Source: Ewingella sp963519305
GTDB lineage: Bacteria > Pseudomonadota > Gammaproteobacteria > Enterobacterales > Enterobacteriaceae
DNA: 64,000 bases
Direction of reading: 5' to 3'
NCBI GenBank assembly: GCA_963519305.1
Contig: CAUQMS010000008.1
Span: 62,001-126,000, forward strand
The position numbers and the translations under genes are program-made. Shown here piece after piece: positions 51,173 through 59,639 of this stretch. The notes beneath the pieces are model-generated. The model worked only from the letters and a program-made list of their open reading frames with translations, was not told where the DNA came from and searched no databases. Each line of letters starts with the position of its first letter. Positions within the stretch are counted from its first letter, which is position 1.

Positions 51173-51643
51173 ATGATTAAGCGTTTTCTGGCCGTCGCCC
51201 TTGCGGGTGTTACTCTTGCAGGCTGTGTGAATGACAACACGGCATCTGGCGATGTCTACTCCGCTTCTCAGGCCAAGCAAATTCAGCAGGTCTCTTACGG
51301 CACTATTCTTTCGACCCGTGCGGTACAAATCCAGGGCGGCGATGAAAGCAACATTATCGGCGCACTGGGTGGTGCGGTATTGGGGGGATTCCTGGGTAAC
51401 ACCGTCGGTGCAGGCACTGGTCGCAGCCTGGCAACCGCGGGTGGTGCAGTTCTGGGTGGCGTAGCCGGCCAGGGCGTGCAGAGCACCCTCAACCGTTCGA
51501 ACGCGGTCGAGTTACAAATTCGTCGTGATGACGGTACAACCATTCAGGTTGTACAGAAAACGGGCCCAACCAAGTTCAGCGTTGGCCAGCGTGTGAGTAT
51601 GGCGACCAGCGGCAGCACCGTTACGGTGTCCCCAAGCGCCTGA
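51173..51643 (+). CDS. slyB: SlyB, outer-membrane lipoprotein
   Basis: SlyB is an outer-membrane lipoprotein that supports envelope integrity and is induced through PhoPQ. From the ATG at 51173 (ribosome site AGGAG) it has 156 residues. A lipoprotein signal ends in LAGC (Cys17), a glycine-zipper region of small residues spans about 60-105 (GALGGAVLGGFLGNTVG), and a C-terminal beta domain follows. The longer frame from 51095 has no signal peptide at its start and is rejected. It is convergent with slyA. Confidence 0.95.
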   Translation: MIKRFLAVALAGVTLAGCVNDNTASGDVYSASQAKQIQQVSYGTILSTRAVQIQGGDESNIIGALGGAVLGGFLGNTVGAGTGRSLATAGGAVLGGVAGQGVQSTLNRSNAVELQIRRDDGTTIQVVQKTGPTKFSVGQRVSMATSGSTVTVSPSA

Positions 51644-51667
51644 TCCCACACTGCGGGTCCTGAAATG

Positions 51668-51706
51668 CAAAAAAGCCGGGAGCGAAAGCTTCCGGCTTTT
51701 TCTTTT
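51668..51706. terminator. Bidirectional terminator between slyB and slyA
   Basis: AAAAAAGCCGGGAGC, loop GAAA, then GCTTCCGGCTTTTT: a 9-bp GC-rich stem with A-run and T-run on the two sides. Confidence 0.9.
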
Positions 51707-51823
51707 CTCAAACATCACTCAGCTGTTCTCAGAAAAAAAGTCTGAGGGCTGTCAAAAACTGCGCTGTATGCAACAAATGAAAACTGAAATGCCGTGCAGT
51801 CCACGGCGCGAATCAACAAATTG

Positions 51824-52258
51824 TTATGATTTACTTTGCAGTGCGGCGATATTTTTTTCCAGACGCGCCAGCATGCCGGATAACTGCTCAATGTCTGAGT
51901 GAGACATACCGGTCAGGATCTCTTTGCGGGTTGAGTCGATAACCGACTCCATGGCATTGATGATCGGTGCTGCTTCTTCGGTCAGTTTGATACGTTTTGC
52001 ACGACGATCGCTTGCGCAAGTCTGTCGGGTGATGAGCTTCTTCTCTTCGAGCTGATCCAGCGTTCTGACCAGAGAAGGTTGTTCAATCCCAATCGCCTTC
52101 GCCAATTGAATTTGCGATTGTTCTGGCGGTAACATATTGATGTTATGCAAGGTTACCCAATGAGTTTGCGTCAACTCGAGCGGTTTTAAGCGTTCGTCGA
52201 TAAGCGCGCGCCAGGCACGAACTAATCGTGCTAGATCTGATCCCAGGTTCGATTCCAA
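51824..52258 (-). CDS. slyA: SlyA/RovA, MarR-family regulator
   Basis: A winged helix-turn-helix dimer that counters H-NS silencing and controls envelope and virulence genes (SlyA in Salmonella, RovA in Yersinia). The 144-residue protein starts MESNLGSDLARLVRAWRALIDERLKPLELTQTHWVTL (by region) and has the recognition block GIEQPSLVRTLDQLEEKKLITRQTCASDRRAKRI typical of the family. It is divergent from the ydhIJK operon. Given H-NS in this window, it could relieve silencing of AT-rich loci such as the microcin-like region. Confidence 0.96.
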   Translation of the reverse strand: MESNLGSDLARLVRAWRALIDERLKPLELTQTHWVTLHNINMLPPEQSQIQLAKAIGIEQPSLVRTLDQLEEKKLITRQTCASDRRAKRIKLTEEAAPIINAMESVIDSTRKEILTGMSHSDIEQLSGMLARLEKNIAALQSKS

Positions 52259-52453
52259 TTAACCCCTCCTTATAATTAGCATGCTAAGATAACTCCCCAG
52301 AGTTTAGCCTAGTTTTCGGAATTTTAATCGTGTAATTACATTTCTATATATACTGGATCGTATCACCGTCAGTCAGAGAACGGCCTGTGCCTCCCTGCAT
52401 TGACTTCGTTTATAACACAATCACCCGCAGAGATTAATATTGTGGATGCGCAA

Positions 52454-52678
52454 ATGTTTCATTCAGGCTCCCCGCTGACAGATGTAGTTCTCGGGGCCTC
52501 ACTTTATTTTCCACCCATTTTCAAGGCAGTTTTGCTTGGGCTGGTTTTCTGGATTTTGATACATCATCTTTTGCGTGACTGGATCTATTCCGGCGAGGTG
52601 TGGCATCCGACATTGATGGATTTGTCTATTTTCGTCATCTCTATTTGTGGCGCCCTGCTACTTCTGGTTAATGAGTAA
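52454..52678 (+). CDS. ydhI: YdhI, DUF1656 small membrane protein
   Basis: A small inner-membrane protein found with HlyD- and FUSC-type efflux genes, similar to AaeX. From the ATG at 52454 (GTGGA 7 nt upstream) it has 74 residues with two hydrophobic segments. It carries the family blocks DVVLGASLYFPPIFKAVLLG and WIYSGEVWHPTLMDLSIF, close to E. coli YdhI (78). The longer frame from 52400 starts at a TTG and has no support. It is followed 4 bp later by ydhJ. Confidence 0.88.
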   Translation: MFHSGSPLTDVVLGASLYFPPIFKAVLLGLVFWILIHHLLRDWIYSGEVWHPTLMDLSIFVISICGALLLLVNE

Positions 52679-52682
52679 GAAC

Positions 52683-53540
52683 ATGAAATTTAAAACGCTG
52701 AAATATTTCTCGACTGTACTCGTTTTTTCCGTCGCATTATGTGCCGGCTGGTGGATGTGGAATTATTATATGCAGTCGCCATGGACGCGCGACGGGAAAG
52801 TCCGCGCCGAACTGGTGGATATCACCCCAGAAGTCTCGGGCCGTATCACTGACATCAATGTTCACGATAATCAGTTTGTTAAAAGTGGTGAACTGCTGTT
52901 CGTTCTTGACCCGGTCCCCTACCAGATAGCGCTGGATAATGCTGACGCCGCATTGGCTAAAGCGGCAGCCGATCTCGATAAGGCCAACCATGAAGCGCAG
53001 CGCCGCCGCGGGCTGGCAGCTAATATTATCTCTGCAGAATCACTGGATGAGTCCAATATTTCAGCAAAAGCCATGAAAGCACAATATCAGGCTGCACAGG
53101 CTTCTCTTGAACAGGCAAAGTGGAATTTGAGTAAAACCAAAATATTTGCCCCCACGGACGGCTATATAACCAATTTACAGACCCGTAAGGGTAACTACGC
53201 CACGGCAGGTACCCCCATCGTCGGACTGGTGGATACGCATTCGTTTTATGTTTTGGGTTATTTTGAAGAAACTAAATTGCGCCATATTAAAGAAGGTAGC
53301 CAGGCTGATATTACCTTGTACAACGGCAATATTCCGCTGCAAGGTCGGGTGGAAAGTATCGGTCGTGCAATATATGACCAGAGCGTCGATGCGTCGGAAG
53401 ATTTATTAATGAACGTTAAACCTAATGTTCCCTGGGTAAGACTTGCGCAGCGTGTCCCGGTAAGAATCAAGCTGCTCAATGTCCCTGCCGATGTGGTGCT
53501 GGTCGCAGGTACTACCGCCACCATTTCCGTGCATTACTGA
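52683..53540 (+). CDS. ydhJ: YdhJ, HlyD-family membrane-fusion protein
   Basis: The periplasmic adaptor of a probable efflux system (AaeA-like). The 285-residue protein has one N-terminal membrane segment, the lipoyl block QSPWTRDGKVRAELVDITPEVSGRI, a coiled-coil hairpin (about 75-150), and the family C-terminal block NVPWVRLAQRVPVRI. The ATG at 52683 is 4 bp after ydhI; an ATG at 52671 overlapping the ydhI stop is possible but has no ribosome site. It works with ydhK, 11 bp downstream. Confidence 0.93.
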   Translation: MKFKTLKYFSTVLVFSVALCAGWWMWNYYMQSPWTRDGKVRAELVDITPEVSGRITDINVHDNQFVKSGELLFVLDPVPYQIALDNADAALAKAAADLDKANHEAQRRRGLAANIISAESLDESNISAKAMKAQYQAAQASLEQAKWNLSKTKIFAPTDGYITNLQTRKGNYATAGTPIVGLVDTHSFYVLGYFEETKLRHIKEGSQADITLYNGNIPLQGRVESIGRAIYDQSVDASEDLLMNVKPNVPWVRLAQRVPVRIKLLNVPADVVLVAGTTATISVHY

Positions 53541-53551
53541 AGGCGGATGCT

Positions 53552-55594
53552 GTGAATTTATCCTGGCTGGAATGGAAAAATACCCCGTGGGGAAAAGCCA
53601 CGGGCGGACAGTGGCGTTATGCGTTGCGCAACTCAATTGCCATGTGTCTGTCGCTGTACATCGCCTTCGTATTACAGCTTGATGACCCTTATTGGGCGCT
53701 GACGTCCGCTGCCGTAGTGAGTTTTCCCACCGTTGGCGGCGTCATCAGCAAGAGCATAGGTCGCGTCATCGGAAGTCTGCTTGGTGCGCTGGCATCGGTG
53801 TTGATCGCGGGCCATTGCCTGAACGACCCCTGGCTGTTCACATTTTCCATCGCCGCGTGGCTCGGGCTGTGTACGTACGTTTCCAACCATTATCAGAATA
53901 ACGTCTCTTACGCTTTTGCGCTGGCAGGTTATACCGCCGCGATCATCGCCTTCTCAACGGTCAACGTGACCGATACGGGTAAGATTTTTGATATTGCTCA
54001 GGCCCGTGTCTGTGAAGTGATCACCGGTATACTCTGCGGCGGTTTTATGATGATGGTGCTCCCCAGTACGTCAGACGGCGACGCCCTGCTGACCTCTCTG
54101 CGAAAAATGCATGCACAATTGCTCGATCACGCCAAACTGCTTTGGCGCCCCGACATCACGGAACAGATCCGTACCTCGCACGAAGGCGTCATCGGACAGA
54201 TCCTCACCATGAATCTGCTGCGTATTCAGGCCGTGTGGAGCCATTACCGGCTGCGTCAGCAAAACAATCTGCTCAATTATTTACTTCACCAGCAGTTGCG
54301 GATGACCAGTTATATTTCCAGTTTGCGCCGCATGTTGCTCAACTGGCCCAACCCGCCTGAGCGGCTCTACGAGGTGCTGGCTTTATTGCTGGATGAGCTT
54401 AAAAATCCTGAAATTAATAAATATCAAATTGCCAAAATTCTCAGCCAGATCAAGCCGCATGACACCTCAGATTTTCGCTATCAGGCATTCTGGAAAAGGT
54501 TGCGGGATTTTTGCTGGTTATACCTGCGTAACGAACGCTGGTTACAGAGAGTAGAAAATACCAGCGCAGCGCAGGTGGAATTTCTGCAACCTCCGCGCGT
54601 CAGCCGCCTGACCGGGCACACAGACACCTATGAAGCGGCCTATAACGGCATACGTACCTTTTTGTGCATTGTGGTCGCCTGCTGGTTCTGGATGAGCACC
54701 CAGTGGAGCTCCGGGACATCGGCGGTAGCACTTACGGCGGTGAGCTGCGTGCTCTACTCATCTACCGCATCGCCCATCAGCAGCATTACGTTGCTGATTA
54801 AATCTTTGCTGTTGCTGTTTGCGGGCTGTTTCATTCTCAAGTTCGGCCTGATGATCCAGCTGAATGATTTTTGGGTATTTTGCGCCTTTCTGCTGCCTAT
54901 TCTGGTCACCATGCAGATGATGAAATTGCAGTACAAACGCTTTGCGGGTTTGTGGGGGCAGTTGATCGTCTTTAGCGGTTCATTTTTAGCGGTCACGAAT
55001 CCGCCAAGCTATGACTATGGCGCATTTATTAATGACGGGATTGGCAGAATTGTTGGCGTAATGCTAGCGGGTATTGCCTTTCAGGTGCTGCGGCCAAGTT
55101 CTGACAAACGTAAAAGCCGGCGTATTATCCGCGCGCTGCGCCGTGATTTTATTGACCAGCTCAGCCGCAAACCGCAGCTCAGCCATACGGAATTTGAATC
55201 CCTGATTTATCACCGTATTAATCAGCTCAATCAGAGTAAGGATCAGGTGTCGCGCACCTGGCTGCTGCGCTGGGGGGTGGTGCTGCTCAATTGCAGCCAT
55301 ATCGTCTGGCAGCTTCGCGAGTGGGAAACCCGCTCCGACCCGTTATCGGCCGTTCGCGATGTGTGTATCCAGTGTATGAAAGGCATCATGACTGAACGCG
55401 GTGTCAGCCACGCCGTGCTGGATTCAAGCCTGATTGAGTTAATACGTATTAGTCATTCCCTGGCGCATCATCATGATGAGTCAGGCCGTGAACTGGCCGG
55501 GGTGATCTGGCGTCTGTACTGCTCGCTGTCACAGTTGCAGCAGGCCATTTCCATCGAAGAAGTAGCGACAGGCAGCCCGGTTCAGCCTGCCTGA
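53552..55594 (+). CDS. ydhK: YdhK, FUSC-family efflux membrane protein
   Basis: A large inner-membrane protein of the fusaric acid resistance/AaeB type, predicted to export aromatic acids or similar compounds together with YdhJ. The 680-residue protein begins at a GTG 11 bp after ydhJ. It has two blocks of membrane helices (about 25-180 and 365-510), each followed by a cytoplasmic region. The FUSC motif DDPYWALTSAAVVSFPTVGG near residue 44 is clear. E. coli YdhK is 670 residues. The substrate is unknown. Confidence 0.93.
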   Translation: MNLSWLEWKNTPWGKATGGQWRYALRNSIAMCLSLYIAFVLQLDDPYWALTSAAVVSFPTVGGVISKSIGRVIGSLLGALASVLIAGHCLNDPWLFTFSIAAWLGLCTYVSNHYQNNVSYAFALAGYTAAIIAFSTVNVTDTGKIFDIAQARVCEVITGILCGGFMMMVLPSTSDGDALLTSLRKMHAQLLDHAKLLWRPDITEQIRTSHEGVIGQILTMNLLRIQAVWSHYRLRQQNNLLNYLLHQQLRMTSYISSLRRMLLNWPNPPERLYEVLALLLDELKNPEINKYQIAKILSQIKPHDTSDFRYQAFWKRLRDFCWLYLRNERWLQRVENTSAAQVEFLQPPRVSRLTGHTDTYEAAYNGIRTFLCIVVACWFWMSTQWSSGTSAVALTAVSCVLYSSTASPISSITLLIKSLLLLFAGCFILKFGLMIQLNDFWVFCAFLLPILVTMQMMKLQYKRFAGLWGQLIVFSGSFLAVTNPPSYDYGAFINDGIGRIVGVMLAGIAFQVLRPSSDKRKSRRIIRALRRDFIDQLSRKPQLSHTEFESLIYHRINQLNQSKDQVSRTWLLRWGVVLLNCSHIVWQLREWETRSDPLSAVRDVCIQCMKGIMTERGVSHAVLDSSLIELIRISHSLAHHHDESGRELAGVIWRLYCSLSQLQQAISIEEVATGSPVQPA

Positions 55595-55701
55595 GAAACA
55601 CAATGACTTGGGCCAAATGGATTTAGCCCGAAGTCATTGGCGTTGCAGCAACGCCGTGACAGCAAAAACAGATGCCTCCCGGCGACGTCTATGACGCAGG
55701 A

Positions 55702-56598
55702 TTAAGGTACGTCGTAACCCAATGCTGCCTTACGAATACGGAACCATTGCTGACGCGTCAGCTCCAGCGACAGAGAGTTCCACGCTGAACGAACGCGTTC
55801 AATTTTACCAGAACCAATAATTGGCAACGGCTGCGATGGTAGACGCATTACCCACGCGTAAACCACCTGCTCGATACTTTCTGCGCCCACTTCTTCTGCC
55901 ACTTTCTGCAACTCATCACGCAACGGCTGGAATTTTGCATCACTGAACAGACTTCCCCCGCCGAGACATGACCAGGCCATTGGCTTGATACGCAACTGCT
56001 GGCAAAGATCCAGTGAACCGTCGAGAATAGCAGGCTGATGCACCGGGGAGATCTCCAGCTGATTCGTCACCAGCGCGAAGGGCAGACGCGATTGCAACAG
56101 TGTGAACTGTGCTGGCGTAAAATTGGAAACACCAAAGTGCTTCACTTTGCCGCTTTTGTGCAGCGAGGTGAATGCCTCCGCTACGTCATCGGCATCCATC
56201 AGCGGGTCCGGACGGTGAATTAACAGCAGGTCCAGATAATCGGTGTGCAGATTGCTCAGCGATTTTTCAGCCCGTTCAATGATGTACTGGCTGTCGGTAA
56301 TATAGTGGCCGATCTTGTTGTCAGGGCTGGCAGTGGTGGCGATCCCGCATTTGCTCACAATTTGCATCTTTTGGCGCAGCGCGGGTTTAAGACGCATGGC
56401 GTCCCCAAACGCGGCTTCACAGGCGTAGCCACCATAGATGTCCGCATGATCGGCCGTGGTGATACCCATTTCAACATGCTGCTCGATAAACCCCAGTAGC
56501 TGTTGTGGGGTCATGTTCCATTCCATCAGGCGCCAGTAGCCGCAAATCATGCGGGAAAACTCAGGGCCTTGCGCTGACAGTGGGGTACGGGGATCCAT
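55702..56598 (-). CDS. ydhF: YdhF, aldo/keto reductase family oxidoreductase
   Basis: A cytoplasmic NADPH-dependent aldo/keto reductase-type enzyme with an unknown substrate. The 298-residue protein has the same length as E. coli YdhF. The catalytic tetrad is in DHADIYG (Asp, Tyr), SKCG (Lys) and LIHRPD (His), and the cofactor region PLPIIGSGKIERV is near the C-terminus. It is convergent with ydhK and followed upstream by ydhL on the same strand, as in E. coli. Confidence 0.95.
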   Translation of the reverse strand: MDPRTPLSAQGPEFSRMICGYWRLMEWNMTPQQLLGFIEQHVEMGITTADHADIYGGYACEAAFGDAMRLKPALRQKMQIVSKCGIATTASPDNKIGHYITDSQYIIERAEKSLSNLHTDYLDLLLIHRPDPLMDADDVAEAFTSLHKSGKVKHFGVSNFTPAQFTLLQSRLPFALVTNQLEISPVHQPAILDGSLDLCQQLRIKPMAWSCLGGGSLFSDAKFQPLRDELQKVAEEVGAESIEQVVYAWVMRLPSQPLPIIGSGKIERVRSAWNSLSLELTRQQWFRIRKAALGYDVP

Positions 56599-56705
56599 GT
56601 TATTACCTCGATGTATTTGTTATGAAAAAGTGTAAGACCCTGACAGCATACAGAACTTATCCCATTCCTGTATTGATCTCTGCCGGTAGCAGGACGCGCT
56701 CGGGG

Positions 56706-56945
56706 TTAAAAAAGAGAGGGTTGTTCAGGCAGAGGATCATCAGGCTTTTTGGCTGCGCGTTGCAGCCGCAACAACCGCTGATGGCACAGGCGCAATACCT
56801 GACGCTTTTCAGGGTCGGTCATTGTCATCCAGCCAAAGCGCTCTTCGCGGCTGCGCAGGCAACCACGGCAAAAACCGCGGCTATCTGTCTGACAGATACC
56901 GCGACAGGGGCTGGGAATGTCAAAAAACTCGAGCTGTTGAGCCAC
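56706..56945 (-). CDS. ydhL: YdhL, DUF1289 cysteine-rich small protein
   Basis: A 79-residue protein of unknown function with four cysteines in SPCRGICQTDSRGFCRGCLR (residues 12-31), probably a small metal-binding site, and the conserved EERFGWMTMTDPEKRQVL. Length equals E. coli YdhL. It is divergent from nemR and is a conserved neighbour in the nemRA region. Confidence 0.93.
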   Translation of the reverse strand: MAQQLEFFDIPSPCRGICQTDSRGFCRGCLRSREERFGWMTMTDPEKRQVLRLCHQRLLRLQRAAKKPDDPLPEQPSLF

Positions 56946-57099
56946 AACGTCTCCGCGTCAATCACTGAATCCTTATTGAAGACGCTTTGCGGGTATCCCG
57001 CAAGTCTCTTTTGATATTTCGCAACAATCCCGTTTCTTTAATGCAACTTTTAATACAGCAAGAAACCTGGCAAAAAAGTGCTCTTTTTCTGCTGCCCTC

Positions 57100-57128
57100 T
57101 TGACCTAGACCGATCGGTCTATTACTCT
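57100..57128 (+). promoter_or_regulatory. nemR promoter with NemR operator
   Basis: TTGACC (-35, 57100-57105) and TACTCT (-10, 57123-57128) are 17 bp apart. The perfect 16-bp palindrome TAGACCGATCGGTCTA (57106-57121) fills the spacer, so bound NemR would block polymerase. The palindrome matches the known NemR box. Transcription would start almost at the nemR ATG (57136). Confidence 0.85.
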
Positions 57129-57135
57129 TAACCCC

Positions 57136-57747
57136 ATGAACAAACTTGCTCAACCTCATAGCGACACCCGCGAACATCTGCTGGCTACCGGCGAAGAACT
57201 CAGCCTGCGCTTAGGCTTTACCGGCATGGGTCTGACTGAACTCCTGAAAACGGCAGAAGTGCCAAAGGGTTCTTTCTATCACCACTTCCGTTCTAAGGAA
57301 GCCTTTGGTGAGGCCATGATTCAGCGTTATTTCGAACATTATGATGCACATTTGCAGCAGCTTTTTGGACAGACTCAGGGCGATCAGCGTCACCATATCC
57401 TGAGCTACTATGCCCAGAACATTACCAATTTCTGCGGCAGTGAATGCCATAACGCATGCCTGTCGGTCAAACTGTCCGCAGAAGTCAGCGATCTGTCCGA
57501 GCCAATGCGTCACGTACTTGAACAGGGTTCTGCGCGGGTGATTAACCGCCTGAAAGATGCCATAGAGAAAGGTATCGCCGAAGGTTCACTGACAGTGCCG
57601 GTATCCCCTGCCGTCGCAGCGGCAACGCTCTATTCACTCTGGCTGGGTGCTTCGCTGCTGGCAAAAATTAAGCGTTCTGTGACGCCGCTGGCGGCAGCAC
57701 TGGAAAGCGTTGAAATGTTATTGCAGCCACCCGAAGCAACGCGCTGA
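57136..57747 (+). CDS. nemR: NemR, TetR-family electrophile/bleach sensor
   Basis: NemR represses nemA and gloA and is released by reactive electrophiles and chlorine species. The 203-residue protein has an N-terminal TetR helix-turn-helix (about 10-55; GMGLTELLKTAEVPKGSFYHHF). The redox cysteine is Cys108, with Cys100 eight residues before, matching Cys106 and Cys98 of E. coli, and Lys177 in AKIKRS corresponds to the Lys that pairs with it. No ribosome site precedes the ATG, which lies about one nucleotide from the predicted transcription start. It precedes nemA by 132 bp. Confidence 0.95.
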   Translation: MNKLAQPHSDTREHLLATGEELSLRLGFTGMGLTELLKTAEVPKGSFYHHFRSKEAFGEAMIQRYFEHYDAHLQQLFGQTQGDQRHHILSYYAQNITNFCGSECHNACLSVKLSAEVSDLSEPMRHVLEQGSARVINRLKDAIEKGIAEGSLTVPVSPAVAAATLYSLWLGASLLAKIKRSVTPLAAALESVEMLLQPPEATR

Positions 57748-57843
57748 ATATATTTTCAAATTGTTATTGATGAATCGCCAATTATTTACAAATCCAAACC
57801 CTAATAGGACCGCGTTTGTTTGATTATACATTTATTTCAAAAT

Positions 57844-57859
57844 CAGACCGACCAGTCTA
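57844..57859 (+). promoter_or_regulatory. Second, degenerate NemR-box-like palindrome before nemA
   Basis: CAGACCGACCAGTCTA resembles TAGACC-N4-GGTCTA with two changes. It lies 20 bp before the nemA ATG, overlapping the leader just ahead of the ribosome site AGGAG. This suggests separate control of nemA, which E. coli is not known to have. Confidence 0.5.
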
Positions 57860-57879
57860 TTAACCAGGAGTTTTAGAAC

Positions 57880-58971
57880 ATGACCAAGCTTTTCTCCCCA
57901 ATTGTTGTGGGTAATAAAACCTTACCGAATCGCGTATTTATGGCTCCCCTGACCCGTCTGCGCAGCATTGAGCCTGGCGATATTCCAACTCCGCTGATGG
58001 GCGAATATTATGCACAGCGCCACAGTGCCGGCCTTATCATCACTGAAGCGACTCAGGTCTCTTTCCAGGCTAAGGGCTATGCCGGTGCTCCTGGCTTACA
58101 TACGCCAGAACAAACGGCCGCGTGGAAGAAAATCGTTGCCGGTGTTCATCAGAAAGAAGGTCACATCGCGGTTCAGCTGTGGCACACGGGACGCATTTCA
58201 CACAACAGCGTGCAACCGGGCGGTCAGACTCCGGTTTCTGCCTCGGCCATCAATCCGAACACCCGTACAAGCCTGCGTGACGCACAGGGTAACGCTGTCC
58301 GCGAAGACTGCCCTACCCCGCGCGCGCTCGAACTGAGTGAAATCCCGGGCATCATTAACGATTTCCGTCTGGCGGCAGCTAACTCCCGAGAAGCTGATTT
58401 CGACTATATCGAGATCCACGCGGCACACGGCTACCTGCTGCACCAGTTCATGGCGCCGGCTTCAAACGTGCGTACCGATGCCTACGGTGGCAGCATCGAG
58501 AACCGGACCCGTCTGACGCTGGAAGTGGTTGATGCCTCCATCGCCGAAATTGGCGCAGACCGCGTGGGTATCCGTATCTCCCCGCTCGGCCCGTTCAATG
58601 GTCTGGATAATGGTGAAGATCAGGAAGAAGCCGCGCTGTATCTGCTCGATGAGCTGAATAAACGCAAACTAGCCTACCTGCATATTTCTGAGCCAGACTG
58701 GGCCGGTGGCAAGCCTTACTCAGAAGCCTTCCGTGCGGCTATCCGTGCCCACTATCAGGGTGTGATTGTTGGCGCCGGCGCTTATACCGCTGAAAAAGGC
58801 GAAGAGCTGATTGAAAAAGGTTATATCGATGCCGTGGCCTTTGGCCGCAGCTACATCGCCAACCCGGATCTGGTTGAGCGCCTGAAAAATCACGCGTCAC
58901 TGAATGAGCCAAAAGCGGACACATTCTACGGCGGCGGCGCTCAGGGCTACACCGACTACCCAACGCTGTAA
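57880..58971 (+). CDS. nemA: NemA, N-ethylmaleimide reductase (old yellow enzyme)
   Basis: NemA is an FMN-dependent, NADPH-using enzyme that reduces electrophilic alkenes, quinones, nitro compounds and glycerol trinitrate. The 363-residue TIM-barrel protein starts MTKLFSPIVVGNKTLPNRVFMAPLTRLR (by region). It has the substrate-binding His pair and FMN site in EIHAAHGYLLHQFMAPASNVRTDAYGGSIENR (about 180-213, by region) and the phosphate-binding VAFGRSYIANPDLVERL. It is controlled by NemR upstream and is followed by a terminator before gloA. Confidence 0.96.
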   Translation: MTKLFSPIVVGNKTLPNRVFMAPLTRLRSIEPGDIPTPLMGEYYAQRHSAGLIITEATQVSFQAKGYAGAPGLHTPEQTAAWKKIVAGVHQKEGHIAVQLWHTGRISHNSVQPGGQTPVSASAINPNTRTSLRDAQGNAVREDCPTPRALELSEIPGIINDFRLAAANSREADFDYIEIHAAHGYLLHQFMAPASNVRTDAYGGSIENRTRLTLEVVDASIAEIGADRVGIRISPLGPFNGLDNGEDQEEAALYLLDELNKRKLAYLHISEPDWAGGKPYSEAFRAAIRAHYQGVIVGAGAYTAEKGEELIEKGYIDAVAFGRSYIANPDLVERLKNHASLNEPKADTFYGGGAQGYTDYPTL

Positions 58972-59014
58972 CATTGGCGTTATCTATTAACAGAGTCTCT
59001 TTTGACACCTGAAA

Positions 59015-59053
59015 ATGCGGCAGCCGTTGCCCTCCGGCTGCCGCGTTTTTTTG
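59015..59053 (+). terminator. nemA terminator
   Basis: GCGGCAGCCG (59017-59026) and CGGCTGCCGC (59035-59044) form a perfect 10-bp stem followed by GTTTTTTT. It separates nemRA from gloA, although E. coli nemRA-gloA transcripts are known to be continuous. Confidence 0.92.
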
Positions 59054-59115
59054 CCTGTCCGGTGACAATCAGTTAGTCTGTTATTGATTACTTATCCCTG
59101 CAATCAGAGGAAATT

Positions 59116-59523
59116 ATGCGCTTACTTCATACCATGCTTCGCGTCGGCGACCTGCAACGTTCAATCAATTTCTACACTGATGTTTTAGGTATGCGTCTGC
59201 TGCGTACCAGCGAAAATACCGAATATAAATACTCACTCGCGTTCGTGGGATACACCGATGAAAGCGAAGGCGCTGTGATCGAACTGACTTACAACTGGGA
59301 CGTTCACAGCTACGACCTCGGCACGGCCTACGGGCATATTGCACTGGGCGTGGATAACGTGGCACAAACTTGCGAAGACATTCGTAAAGCGGGCGGCAAC
59401 GTGACCCGTGAAGCCGGTCCGGTCAAAGGCGGCTCCACCATCATCGCTTTCGTAGAAGATCCGGACGGTTATAAAATCGAACTGATCGAATCCAAACATG
59501 CAGGTCAGGGTCTGGGTAACTAA
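59116..59523 (+). CDS. gloA: GloA, glyoxalase I
   Basis: Glyoxalase I isomerises the methylglyoxal-glutathione hemithioacetal to S-lactoylglutathione, detoxifying methylglyoxal. The 135-residue protein has the E. coli length and the four metal ligands His5, Glu56, His74 and Glu122 at the expected positions (MRLLHTM, AVIELTYN, GHIALGV, YKIELIE). This is the nickel-activated short form. Its location after nemRA fits the electrophile-defence role. AGAGGA precedes the ATG. Confidence 0.97.
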   Translation: MRLLHTMLRVGDLQRSINFYTDVLGMRLLRTSENTEYKYSLAFVGYTDESEGAVIELTYNWDVHSYDLGTAYGHIALGVDNVAQTCEDIRKAGGNVTREAGPVKGGSTIIAFVEDPDGYKIELIESKHAGQGLGN

Positions 59524-59540
59524 TTTATCCTTCCGGCATT

Positions 59541-59566
59541 AAGGGGCGCACAGGCGCCCTTTTTTC
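59541..59566 (+). terminator. gloA terminator
   Basis: GGGCGC (59544-59549) pairs with GCGCCC (59554-59559) followed by a run of seven Ts; it lies 20 bp after the gloA stop. Confidence 0.85.
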
Positions 59567-59639
59567 TGCCCCTTAACGCCTGCATCCGCAGTAAAAATTT
59601 GCCATAATGCGCGCTGAATTCGATGAAGATAAGAAACTG

